From: Bacillota bacterium
GTDB lineage: Bacteria > Bacillota > Bacilli > Bacillales_A > Planococcaceae
Reading direction: 5' to 3'
Assembly (NCBI GenBank): GCA_023405135.1
Contig: JAEXYZ010000039.1
Location: 1-64,000 of the forward strand
DNA length: 64,000 nt
The translations under genes and the position numbers were made by a program. The notes below the pieces were generated by a model. The model made no database searches and was not told where the DNA came from. It was given only the letters and a program-made list of their open reading frames with translations. This document shows, in pieces, positions 17,037-25,666 of the stretch; position 1 is the stretch's first letter, and each line of letters opens with the position of its first letter.

Positions 17037-17975
17037 TTAATAGTCATCTATTTCATCTTGTATTGAAATTACTTCATCTAATCGTCTTGAAAATTCTTGT
17101 GCTGCATTTACACCCATCTTTTTCAAACGATAATTCATTGCTGCTACTTCGATAATTACAGATACATTTCGACCAGGTTGAACTGGTATTGTTAATTTTG
17201 TTATATCTGTATCGATAATTTTCATTTTTTCTTCATCTAAACCAAGACGGTCATACGTTTTATCTGGGTCCCAGTTTTCTAGTTCAATAATTAGTGTAAT
17301 TCGTTTAAACGGACGAATGGCACTCGCACCGAACAACGTCATAATATCAATAATCCCGATTCCTCGAATTTCTAATAAATGCTCTAAAAGCGGCGGTGGA
17401 GTACCGATAATTAAATTTTCAGCCTCTTGTCGAATTTCTACACAATCATCAGCAACTAAACGGTGACCTTTTTTAATAAGTTCTAGTGCAGTTTCACTTT
17501 TACCTACTCCACTTTTACCGATAATTAATACCCCTATCCCATAAACATCAACCAACACACCATGTACAGCAGCTGTTGGAGCAAGTTTACTTTCAAGAAA
17601 GTTTGTCAATCTACTTGAAAATCTTGTTGTCTTCATCGTAGTTGATAATACAGGCACATGATTTTCATTAGAAGCGTCAATTAGCTCTTTTGGTACTTCT
17701 AGCCCTCTTGATACTACAATTGCCGGTGTATCTTGTGAGCAAAGTTTAAACATACGCTCTTTCTTTAATTCTGATGGAAGCATTTCAAAAAAAGACAATT
17801 CGGTTTTCCCTATTAATTGAACTCGATCTGCAGGATAGTGTGTAAAATATCCAGCCATTTCTAGTCCTGGACGTGAAATATCACTCGTTGTAATCGCTCG
17901 GCCAATTCCTTCATGTCCGCTTATCAACTCTAAATTAAATTTTTCAATAACTTCTTTTGTCCTTACTTGAATCAT
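17037..17975 (-). CDS. hprK: HPr kinase/phosphorylase
   Basis: A 312-aa bifunctional enzyme that phosphorylates HPr and Crh on Ser46 and reverses this by phosphorolysis, the central switch of carbon catabolite repression. The C-terminal kinase domain has the P-loop GKSGVGKSETAL near residue 155 and the HPrK signature EIRGIGIIDIMTLFGASA. The start is ATG 17975 (MIQVRTKEV), which gives the family N-terminus; an upstream in-frame ATG at 18005 is less likely. First gene of the hprK-lgt-ppaX-yvoF operon. Confidence 0.96.
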   Translation of the reverse strand: MIQVRTKEVIEKFNLELISGHEGIGRAITTSDISRPGLEMAGYFTHYPADRVQLIGKTELSFFEMLPSELKKERMFKLCSQDTPAIVVSRGLEVPKELIDASNENHVPVLSTTMKTTRFSSRLTNFLESKLAPTAAVHGVLVDVYGIGVLIIGKSGVGKSETALELIKKGHRLVADDCVEIRQEAENLIIGTPPPLLEHLLEIRGIGIIDIMTLFGASAIRPFKRITLIIELENWDPDKTYDRLGLDEEKMKIIDTDITKLTIPVQPGRNVSVIIEVAAMNYRLKKMGVNAAQEFSRRLDEVISIQDEIDDY

Positions 17976-18337
17976 CAGCCTTAAATCCCCTATCTGTTCT
18001 GACATATAGTACCTATTTTAGCACGTAACAGAAAGAATGTATTTAAAATATACCTAATCAAATAAGGAGTGTCTGAAAAGTAGAATACTTCCGTTACTGA
18101 AAAAGTAATACTCTTATACAAATATTTAAAAAGATAAGAAGGTGTCCAAAGTTGAATCGTACATTTGTATGTAATGGAAACTTACAGTTCTTAAAACAAT
18201 AAAACCGATACTATCCCGAAGTTGGATAATAACGGTATTGTTCGCCAATCGAGCCTTAGAAATTAAATCTAAGTAAAGAAAGGCTTTCTAGAAAATGTTA
18301 AATCTCTAGAAAGCCCTTTCATTTGTATACTATTGAA
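17976..18337. other. Gene-free stretch hprK–cccB
   Basis: These 362 bp hold the cccB terminator (18278-18320) and an imperfect hairpin at 18204-18236 (ACCGATACTATCC / GGATAATAACGGT, 11 of 13 pairs). Between 18066 and 18170 two GTGTC(T/C)(G/A)AA words flank AT-rich sequence. I see no gene; it may be decayed mobile DNA. Confidence 0.5.
18278..18320 (-). terminator. cccB terminator
   Basis: GGCTTTCTAGA (18282-18292) and TCTAGAAAGCC (18305-18315) are a perfect 11-bp inverted repeat; on the minus strand the stem is followed by TTTCTTTACTT. Confidence 0.85.
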
Positions 18338-18688
18338 TTATTTTTGAGTAGCTAACCATGCTGCAGCTGCTTCAGCTTCGTCACCTTTAAGTAATCCTGG
18401 GGGCATTTGATTACGGCCATTTAAAATTACATCTAAAATTTCTTCTTCTGAAAGTCTGCTACCAACGTCAGTTAACGCAGGTGTTTCACCCATACCTTGC
18501 AGATTTCCACCATGACACATTACACAGGATTCTTTAACTAAAGCTTCTCCATCTGCTGTTGCAGTTTGTTCTGTGTCTGTTGTTTCATCTGTAGTACCAT
18601 TTGTTGCATTATCCTTTTCATCTCCGCCACCACAAGCAGCTAAAAATAATGCTGAGCCGAATACTAGTGCTAACCATGCTTTTTTCAT
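18338..18688 (-). CDS. cccB: Cytochrome c-551, membrane-anchored lipoprotein
   Basis: A 116-aa secreted small cytochrome c. Residues 1-19 are a lipoprotein signal peptide ending in the lipobox LAAC; a T/E/D-rich linker follows; the heme c motif is CVMCH and the distal Met ligand lies in GRNQMPPG. It carries electrons on the outer face of the membrane to the terminal oxidase. As in B. subtilis it lies next to a YvjA-type YitT gene. Confidence 0.93.
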   Translation of the reverse strand: MKKAWLALVFGSALFLAACGGGDEKDNATNGTTDETTDTEQTATADGEALVKESCVMCHGGNLQGMGETPALTDVGSRLSEEEILDVILNGRNQMPPGLLKGDEAEAAAAWLATQK

Positions 18689-18738
18689 TTGAACCCCTCC
18701 AAAATGAATGTTGTCTTACACCGCTTATTATAGCAAAA

Positions 18739-19602
18739 TCATACACGCTTGAAACCTTCTCCCAACACCTCATAAGCGTCCGAAACGATGACAAATGCTG
18801 ATGGGTCAACGGTTTTAATGATTTGTTTCAGCTTTGTGAATTCTGTTTGGTAAACAACTACCATTAACATAAGCTTTTCTTCCCCAGTATAGCCACCAAA
18901 TGCAGGCATCTTCGTTACGCCACGATCAATTTCTGCATAAATTGCATCGCGCACTTCATCCTGTTTATTCGTAATAATATAAACCATTTTCGATTGACTA
19001 AAACCTAACTGAACGATATCAATTGTTTTCGTCGTTACAAACAAACCGATTAATGCGTATAATCCTTTTTCTAAATCGAACACTAATGCAGCACTGATTG
19101 CTATGATTCCATCGATAAGTAACACACTAGTACCTAAAGTTAACCCGGTAAATTTCGTTATAATTTGTGCAAGTAAATCTGTCCCACCTGTAGAAGCATT
19201 TCCTTTAAAAACTAGTCCTATACCTAATCCTACTGTAATCCCACCAAAAATGGCTGCTAACAATGCATTGTCTGTCCATGCAGACCAATCATCCATCAGT
19301 ATAACGAAAAATGGTAAAGCAATTGTTCCAACGAATGATTTAAAGCCAAATCGTTTACCTAAAATAAGTACTCCCGCAATAAACAAAGGTATATTAAAGG
19401 CATATTGAACAATCCCAGCATTCCAACCGAATAGACCATTCAGTATTGTACTAATACCACTTACCCCACCTGAAGCAACTTGATTTGGAAATAAAAATGC
19501 ATTAAATCCAAAGGCTACTACGGCAGCTCCAAGAAGGACAGAAATATATTCCAGTATAGTATCGTTAGATTTTAATACTTTATTCTTTTTATTTTTACTC
19601 AT
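18739..19602 (-). CDS. YitT family membrane protein (YvjA-like)
   Basis: A 287-aa protein with five to six membrane segments in the first 190 residues (YitT domain), a GASTGGTDLLAQII-type glycine-rich conserved segment, and a soluble C-terminal DUF2179 domain from about residue 205 (KMVYIITNKQDEVRDAI ... YTGEEKLMLMVVV). Function of the family is not established; transport is suspected. Next to cccB as in B. subtilis (yvjA). Confidence 0.88.
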   Translation of the reverse strand: MSKNKKNKVLKSNDTILEYISVLLGAAVVAFGFNAFLFPNQVASGGVSGISTILNGLFGWNAGIVQYAFNIPLFIAGVLILGKRFGFKSFVGTIALPFFVILMDDWSAWTDNALLAAIFGGITVGLGIGLVFKGNASTGGTDLLAQIITKFTGLTLGTSVLLIDGIIAISAALVFDLEKGLYALIGLFVTTKTIDIVQLGFSQSKMVYIITNKQDEVRDAIYAEIDRGVTKMPAFGGYTGEEKLMLMVVVYQTEFTKLKQIIKTVDPSAFVIVSDAYEVLGEGFKRV

Positions 19603-19850
19603 AAAATTCCTCTTTCATATCTAATTCTCAATTTTCTACTGGATGATTATAACAAAGACATGTAAAAATGAGAACTTCATCAAAATGAACTGTAATCTGC
19701 TGCTAAAGTAAAGCGTTAAAGAGTTTTTGCGATTAATTTATATTCTTACAATTGAGCTGAAGGTATTCATAAAGATTTTAATTGATAGTATGTGTGTGAG
19801 CGGGCTCAGCACACAAAAATATAAAACTCCTTATAAGTAATCTCTAAATT

Positions 19851-19883
19851 AAAAAACTGCCCCCCACATTAATGGAGACAGTC
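19851..19883 (-). terminator. dedA-luxS terminator
   Basis: On the minus strand ACTGTCTCCA / TGGGGGGCAGT forms a stem followed by TTTTTT. The rest of the 19603-19895 gap is AT-rich, with a small GTGTG..CACAC hairpin near 19790-19815 and no gene. Confidence 0.82.
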
Positions 19884-19895
19884 CAACTTTAATTA

Positions 19896-20363
19896 TTAAG
19901 CTTCTTTAAAAATAGTCGACCATTCATTGCGCTTTTCTAACATTTCTTTTGCTAGCTGTTGTGCACCTTCTAAGCTGTGGTTTGCAGCCCAACCGCATTG
20001 TACTTCATTACAAGCAGGTACTTCAGTTGCATTTAATACATCTTGAAGAGTTTTCTCTAAAATTGATAAAACCTCTTCATAATCATCATGATTAATCATT
20101 GTTAAATAAAAACCAGTTTGGCATCCCATCGGACTCATATCCACTACATGATCAGTATGGTTACGAATATTTTCTGCCATTAAATGTTCAATTGAATGAA
20201 GTGCAGCCATTTCCATATGCTCTTTGTTTGGTTGTTTAAAACGAACATCATATTTACGTACAACATCACCATTTTGTCCTTCTTTAATTCCCGCAAGACG
20301 AACGTAAGGAGCAGCTACTTTCGTATGATCTAAGTTAAAGCTTTCAACATTCATTTTTGTCAT
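19896..20363 (-). CDS. luxS: S-ribosylhomocysteine lyase (autoinducer-2 synthase)
   Basis: A 155-aa metalloenzyme that cleaves S-ribosylhomocysteine to homocysteine and DPD, the precursor of AI-2. Metal ligands are visible: the HSIEH motif and the Cys in VPACNEVQCGW. The start ATG 20363 has GAGGG upstream, located inside the end of dedA, and overlaps the dedA stop as ATGA. It is therefore translationally coupled to dedA here. Confidence 0.97.
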   Translation of the reverse strand: MTKMNVESFNLDHTKVAAPYVRLAGIKEGQNGDVVRKYDVRFKQPNKEHMEMAALHSIEHLMAENIRNHTDHVVDMSPMGCQTGFYLTMINHDDYEEVLSILEKTLQDVLNATEVPACNEVQCGWAANHSLEGAQQLAKEMLEKRNEWSTIFKEA

Positions 20364-21019
20364 TTTATAAACCCTCTTTCACTATTTTTTCTAGAACGAA
20401 GCGCGCCAATAATTGCTGGTAGCACAGAAATAAAGATAATTAATAAAATTACTGTTGAGAAATTTTCCTTAATAACAGGGATATTACCAAAGAAATATCC
20501 TGCAAATGTACAAATTAACACCCACAGCACGCCACCAAACACATTGTAGCTAATGAAATATTTATAATTCATTTGACTTGCACCCGCAACAAACGGGATA
20601 AATGTTCGAATAAAAGGCATGAAACGAGCAAACACGATAGTTTTACCACCATGCTTATTAAAGAACTTTTGTGCAGCTTCCATTCTTTCTTTATTAATAA
20701 AACGTCCTATAAACGAATTAGGTGGAATTGATGTCCCAACCTTTTTCCCAATATGATAATTTAACGTATCACCTAGTACTGCAGCAGCGATAAAAAGAAT
20801 AATTAATGTAGGCAAATTAAATGCCCCTAATGCTGCTAACGCCCCACTTGCAAAAAGCAATGAATCACCTGGCAAGAACGGCATAATAACGACTCCTGTT
20901 TCTACAAAGACGATGGAGAAAATAATTCCGTATGCCCACGCTCCAAATTGTTGAATAATCTCTACTAAATGCTCGTCAATATGTAGAATGAAGTCTATTA
21001 AACCTTGTATAACTGACAT
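20360..21019 (-). CDS. DedA family membrane protein
   Basis: A 219-aa DedA/VTT-domain protein, a family linked to undecaprenyl-phosphate recycling and proton-coupled lipid transport. The family blocks are FVETGVVIMPFLPGDSLLF, the GKKVG region, and the FARFMPFIRTFIPFVAGASQM motif; hydrophobic segments lie at about 15-40, 45-65, 130-150 and 160-200. The start is ATG 21019 after AAGTGAG; a TTG at 21037 is in frame. Overlaps luxS by 4 nt. Confidence 0.92.
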   Translation of the reverse strand: MSVIQGLIDFILHIDEHLVEIIQQFGAWAYGIIFSIVFVETGVVIMPFLPGDSLLFASGALAALGAFNLPTLIILFIAAAVLGDTLNYHIGKKVGTSIPPNSFIGRFINKERMEAAQKFFNKHGGKTIVFARFMPFIRTFIPFVAGASQMNYKYFISYNVFGGVLWVLICTFAGYFFGNIPVIKENFSTVILLIIFISVLPAIIGALRSRKNSERGFIK

Positions 21020-21114
21020 TTGTATGCTCACTTTCAATTCATTTTTCTCTTACCATTTTACAGGCTAAGCTTGCATATGTCACTTTGGAATTATTTAGTT
21101 TGCTAGCTTAGAAT

Positions 21115-21153
21115 AAAAAAGATGCCCCTTAAAATTCAAGGAACATCTTTTTT
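21115..21153 (-). terminator. lcfB terminator
   Basis: AAAAGATG..CCTT / AAGG..CATCTTTTTT forms a stem with A and T runs on both sides, so it may work in both directions; it lies just after the lcfB stop. Confidence 0.78.
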
Positions 21154-21154
21154 A

Positions 21155-22708
21155 TTATATCTTCGCTTTTTGTATTTCCTTTAATGATCTACGCAAAATC
21201 TTTCCGGTCGAATTTTTTGGTAGTTCATCTAATATTTCAATTACTTTTGGGACTTTATATTTTACAACATGCTCCGTACAGTATTGTAGAAGCTCCTCTT
21301 CAGTTGTACTTTTTTCCTTTAATACAACATACGCATGAACGGCTTCTCCTAAGTTCGGATCTGGGAAACCAACGACAGCAGCTTCAATTACATTAGGATG
21401 GGAAAATAAAACTTCTTCCACTTCCCTTGGATAAACATTATAGCCACCAACGATGATCATGTCCTTTTTCCGTTCAACAATAAAGAAGTAGCCTTCTTCA
21501 TCTTTTTTCGCTAAATCGCCAGTGTAAAGCCAACCGTCTCGTATAGCGTTTGCTGTTTCTTCAGGCATTTTATAATAGCCCTTCATTACATTTGGTCCTT
21601 TAACGATTAATTCACCAACTTGTCCTACTGGAAGTTCATTGCCAAACTTATCGACTACTTTATTTTCAACATTAGAAATTGACATTCCTATCGAACCTGC
21701 TTTTCGTTCACGATCTAACGGATTAAAGCATGTTACTGGAGAAGCTTCGGATAAACCATATCCTTCCGAAACACGTACTTTAAATTTTTCTTCAAAATCG
21801 TTTAGTACTTGTACTGGTAAAGGTGCACCACCTGATACAGCTAATCGTAAATTTGAGAAGTTCTCAATGTTCCCATCAAATTGATAAAGGAAATTAAACA
21901 TTGTAGGAACTCCTGCAAATACAGTAGCTTTTTGACTGCCTGCAAGTTCATAAATTTCACTAGGGCTAAATCGAGGCGCTAGTAAAACAGTTGCCCCTTT
22001 AAGAAGCGGCGCATTTACGACTACAGTTAAAGCAAACACATGAAAAACAGGTAACGTCGCGATTACTCGATCTTCAGGTGTCATATTTAAGAAATGACTA
22101 ACATCGCGAGCATTTGAATACAAATTACGATGACTAAGCATTGCCCCTTTTGGATGTCCGGTTGTGCCTGAAGTATATAAAATAACTGCGACATCATCAT
22201 CATCTAGTACAACCGGTTCAGTAGTTGAAGTTGTTGATGCAAGAAGCTGTGAAAATAGATAAGATTTTTCTTTTGCTAAGCTTGATAACGTATTAAATTT
22301 TTCTCCCACATCTGCAGTAGTTTCACAGACGATATATGTCTCCACTTGTGGTAATGCCTTTACCCCTATTTCCACAAATGGTAGTAATAAATCGAGTGCA
22401 ATTACTGCTTTTACATCTCCATTTCGAATAATGTAAGTAATCTCATCTTGCGTATACATTGGGTTGATTGGAATTGCAGTCGCACCAATACGCATTGTTG
22501 CATACAACGAAATTAGAAAATGTGGTGTGTTTCCTAATAACAACGCCACATGATCCTCTTTTCCCACCTCTAATCGTTGCAATGCTGAAGCAAATTGACT
22601 AACCTGTTGTTCAAATTCTCCATAAGTAGTATTTCTACCTAAAAAATGATATGCACGTCTTGCTGGCTGTTCTAATGCTGTTTGTCGAACGCGTTCAACG
22701 ATATTCAA
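21155..22708 (-). CDS. lcfB: Long-chain acyl-CoA synthetase (LcfB/YhfL-like)
   Basis: A 517-aa ANL-superfamily adenylate-forming enzyme that activates fatty acids to acyl-CoA. The AMP-binding motif YTSGTTGHPKGAMLSH, the GYGLSEASPVTCFNP block, the YTGDL motif and the C-terminal lysine motif PKNSTGKILRR are all present. The start is TTG 22708 (MNIVERV), nine bases after AGGGGG, which matches the N-terminus of B. subtilis YhfL; the ATG at 22729 or 22723-type codons overlap that site. A FadR-like operator lies upstream. Confidence 0.9.
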   Translation of the reverse strand: MNIVERVRQTALEQPARRAYHFLGRNTTYGEFEQQVSQFASALQRLEVGKEDHVALLLGNTPHFLISLYATMRIGATAIPINPMYTQDEITYIIRNGDVKAVIALDLLLPFVEIGVKALPQVETYIVCETTADVGEKFNTLSSLAKEKSYLFSQLLASTTSTTEPVVLDDDDVAVILYTSGTTGHPKGAMLSHRNLYSNARDVSHFLNMTPEDRVIATLPVFHVFALTVVVNAPLLKGATVLLAPRFSPSEIYELAGSQKATVFAGVPTMFNFLYQFDGNIENFSNLRLAVSGGAPLPVQVLNDFEEKFKVRVSEGYGLSEASPVTCFNPLDRERKAGSIGMSISNVENKVVDKFGNELPVGQVGELIVKGPNVMKGYYKMPEETANAIRDGWLYTGDLAKKDEEGYFFIVERKKDMIIVGGYNVYPREVEEVLFSHPNVIEAAVVGFPDPNLGEAVHAYVVLKEKSTTEEELLQYCTEHVVKYKVPKVIEILDELPKNSTGKILRRSLKEIQKAKI

Positions 22709-22778
22709 AACACCCATCCCCCTTTGCATTTCACTTCAAAAAACCTAGCATTTAATTTTCTAGTAAAATTGAAGCGAA

Positions 22779-22796
22779 GAAATGAACAATCATTCA
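22779..22796. promoter_or_regulatory. FadR-like operator upstream of lcfB
   Basis: GAAATGA-ACAA-TCATTCA matches the Bacillus FadR (TetR-type) box TGAATGA-NTAN-TCATTCA at 12 of 14 arm positions. It lies about 70 bp upstream of the lcfB start, where it could block the promoter when long-chain acyl-CoA is low. Confidence 0.6.
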
Positions 22797-22906
22797 TTTT
22801 CTAAATATTATAAATTAAGTATATTAATAAAACAATGAATTTTTGTAATTAATTACAGTTTTTTCTTAGAAAACGACAAATTATTCTGCAAATAACTTCT
22901 TTTCCA

Positions 22907-24838
22907 TCAATCTCGGACATGGGCAATATAACGCCATCTAATTAAATAAAAATATATTACTTGGATAAGAATCAAGAAACCAAATGCAAAAATAAGTTCT
23001 TTTACAATAGAAATATTCGCAAATTTTTCTAATATATTTTGAAATGCAATAAATGCAAATAGACTATGAATCATCGCTACTCCCCAAGGTAAGAAAAATT
23101 GGGGAAATAAATAGGTTGTTACAAGTTTTTTCAACTCATTGTCGGATATTCCCATACGTTTTAATACATCAAATTTTCTCTTCTCAGCCTCTAAATTTGT
23201 ATGCAATTTAAAGTAAATAAAGCTTCCCGCTGCGAGTAAAAATACAGCAGCAACTAAAAGCCCAACTAATGTAAACAAAGAATAGGTTGATAATAAATAG
23301 GAATAATTTAAACCTGCATTTTCAAAATAATATGGCAATAAATATTCATCTTTCAAATATTCTTGGGCAACCCTTTGCTGAATTGGCAACCCTATATCTT
23401 TTGTTTCAATCCATTGTGGTATATCAAATGTAAATAAATGATAACCTGGCTCAACCTCTGGAAATCCTTTGAAAGGCTTTAGTAATCTTTTAAAATCTTC
23501 ATCGCTAATAATTATTGAATTCAACCCAACAATGGAACTAGGGAAAATAAGCTTAGGATAAACTTCATCAATTGTAACAGGTACATGATTTTCAAGTAAA
23601 ACCGTATGAACGACCTTTCCTGACAATTCATCTATTGCATCCTCAGAATATGGTATAAACATTCCTTCTCCTTGGTTTAAATGAACCATCGGATAGCCAT
23701 AAGAAAATAATAAACTATTAATATCAGATTCCTTAAATACTTCTACTCCATAGCTTGTCGTCGATGAAGTCTGTTTTACAACTGTAAAGCTTGTTAAATG
23801 ATAGGACAATCCTTTTTCCTCTAATTCTGAAACTAAAGAATTGATATGACTACTTTCATAAGGATTGTTCATGTGCCCTTTATAAATTAACCCTAAAGGA
23901 TTTAATGTATCATATTGAGAAGTATAAGAGGACAGTGCTGCTAGTAACCCAACAGATAAAAATGCAAGTGCTGACACCATTGTTACAACAAAAAACATTT
24001 TTCCATTGTTTTTTAAAATAAAAGTTTGTTCCGCTATTGGTAACATTCTGGATTTTTTCCAGTAAACTTGTTTTTTATTTTTCACTCGATCCACAATAAA
24101 CTGTGCTGTATCTGAAAAAAAGTAATATGTACCAATCGATATTAGAATTGGGATAAACATCGAGAATGTAAAAATGGTCGATCTCGTTGTAAATAAAGCC
24201 AAAATATAACCAACAATGATAAATACGATTCCAATAATCGCTTTTTGTTTCCTGTACAATATTTTGACATGAACATTTTTTGAACCTGATATTAAATCAA
24301 TAATCTTTCTTTCAGGTGCGAAATGTACGCTAAATAAAGAAATAAAAATAAACGCACTTAAATAGACTGCAATCGTTAATAGGAATGGTTCCCATGAAAG
24401 ATATAATGGTAAATCCTCTAACATTAATATTTCGCGAACGATCATAAAGAAAAACTTCGAAAAGGCATAACCGAATAAAATTCCCAATACAATTGAAATT
24501 GTGCCGATAATGATTGTCTCTAAAAATACAAGCTTACTAAGCTGTCTTCTCTCCATACCTAAATGAAGTAAAATAGCAAATTCTCTTGTACGTGCTTCTA
24601 AAAATGCTTTCATTGAATAAAAAATGAAAAACCACGAAAACAATACTAAAATAATTTCAGCAATTACCATCCATATGATGGGTACATTTCCTAAAAATCC
24701 ATCTTCTATTTTCGGATGGAACATAAGCATTGAGTAAATAAAGAAAACAAGAACCGAGAAAAAGCTTGCCATGAAAAAAGCAGCATATATCCGTATATTA
24801 CGGACGACATTACGGTAAGCGAATTGATGAAAGGTCAC
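22907..24838 (-). CDS. ABC transporter permease, BceB type
   Basis: A 643-aa FtsX-type permease. Membrane segments cluster as one near residue 20, three between 55 and 175, a group at 200-310 and three at the C-terminus (530-635); a large extracytoplasmic loop of about 200 residues lies at 315-520, the hallmark of BceB-like peptide-sensing permeases. The start is GTG 24838 behind GGAGGAGG, overlapping the ATPase gene by 29 nt. It would act with the ATPase and the adjacent kinase in removing cell-wall-active peptides such as bacitracin from their lipid targets; the actual substrate is unknown. Confidence 0.88.
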   Translation of the reverse strand: MTFHQFAYRNVVRNIRIYAAFFMASFFSVLVFFIYSMLMFHPKIEDGFLGNVPIIWMVIAEIILVLFSWFFIFYSMKAFLEARTREFAILLHLGMERRQLSKLVFLETIIIGTISIVLGILFGYAFSKFFFMIVREILMLEDLPLYLSWEPFLLTIAVYLSAFIFISLFSVHFAPERKIIDLISGSKNVHVKILYRKQKAIIGIVFIIVGYILALFTTRSTIFTFSMFIPILISIGTYYFFSDTAQFIVDRVKNKKQVYWKKSRMLPIAEQTFILKNNGKMFFVVTMVSALAFLSVGLLAALSSYTSQYDTLNPLGLIYKGHMNNPYESSHINSLVSELEEKGLSYHLTSFTVVKQTSSTTSYGVEVFKESDINSLLFSYGYPMVHLNQGEGMFIPYSEDAIDELSGKVVHTVLLENHVPVTIDEVYPKLIFPSSIVGLNSIIISDEDFKRLLKPFKGFPEVEPGYHLFTFDIPQWIETKDIGLPIQQRVAQEYLKDEYLLPYYFENAGLNYSYLLSTYSLFTLVGLLVAAVFLLAAGSFIYFKLHTNLEAEKRKFDVLKRMGISDNELKKLVTTYLFPQFFLPWGVAMIHSLFAFIAFQNILEKFANISIVKELIFAFGFLILIQVIYFYLIRWRYIAHVRD

Positions 24839-25586
24839 CTACTTTTCCTCCTCCTAATAAGCTCAGTACATTTAGTATCCGTTGGAAAAATGTTTGGCGT
24901 CTATCATCACGATAAATTTCATTGAAAAACTCCCCATCTTTAATAAATAACACACGATCACAATAACTTGCTGCAATCGGATCATGAGTTACCATTAAAA
25001 TCGTTGCCTGTCTCTCTTTATTAATTTTACTTAATAATTCAAGCACCTCACGGGAATTGTTTGAATCTAAGTTCCCTGTAGGCTCATCAGCTAAAATAAT
25101 TGTTGGCTCGTGAATCAATGCTCTTGCAATTGCTACTCTTTGAGCTTGACCACCAGATATTTCATTCGGTCTTTTGTATAAAAATGATGTTAAATCTAGT
25201 TTTTCAGCAAGCGTTTGTAATCTCTCTTCCATTACTTGAACTGGTTTTTGATCTAATGTTAAAGGGAGAATAATATTTTCTTCCACAGTCAGCATCGGTA
25301 ATAGATTAAAATCTTGAAATACAAAGCCTAGCTCGCGTCTTCTAAAATAAGCAAGTTCCGTATTATTTAAGTTTTGAGGTTTAATGTCATTAAATATAAT
25401 TTCACCGGAAGTTGGTTTATCAATCGTTGAAATTAAATTTAATAAGGTTGTTTTACCACTTCCAGAAGGACCCATAATAGCTAAAAATTTACCCTTTTCA
25501 ACATCAAAAGAAAGTTGATTAATAGCTCGATTTGTCACTTTTCCTTCATATACTTTCGTTACATCTCTTACTTGTAATATTGGCAT
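24810..25586 (-). CDS. ABC transporter ATP-binding protein, BceA type
   Basis: A 258-aa ATPase of the MacB/LolD class. Walker A GPSGSGKTTLL (residues 40-50), the Q-loop in FVFQDFNLLPMLTVEENI, the signature SGGQAQRVAIARAL, Walker B IILADEPTGNLDS and the H-loop MVTHD are complete. The start MPILQV is family-like. Partner of the following permease; an 81-bp gap separates it from the kinase gene and may hold its own promoter. Confidence 0.94.
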   Translation of the reverse strand: MPILQVRDVTKVYEGKVTNRAINQLSFDVEKGKFLAIMGPSGSGKTTLLNLISTIDKPTSGEIIFNDIKPQNLNNTELAYFRRRELGFVFQDFNLLPMLTVEENIILPLTLDQKPVQVMEERLQTLAEKLDLTSFLYKRPNEISGGQAQRVAIARALIHEPTIILADEPTGNLDSNNSREVLELLSKINKERQATILMVTHDPIAASYCDRVLFIKDGEFFNEIYRDDRRQTFFQRILNVLSLLGGGKVGDLSSIRLP

Positions 25587-25666
25587 ACGTGGCTACCTCT
25601 TTTTTATCTATTTCCTAAAATTTGTCCATGCAATTAAACTAAATACGTCACACCTTATTTAAACAG

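Noticed and set aside
16793..17066. Short open frames on both strands between hprK and lgt
   Set aside because: They exist only because the inserted element is GC-rich; no ribosome-binding sites and no recognisable product.
25587..25666. BceR binding site between kinase and ATPase genes
   Set aside because: I looked for an inverted repeat of the known Bce-type boxes; only a weak TGTGACG half-site is seen, too little to call.
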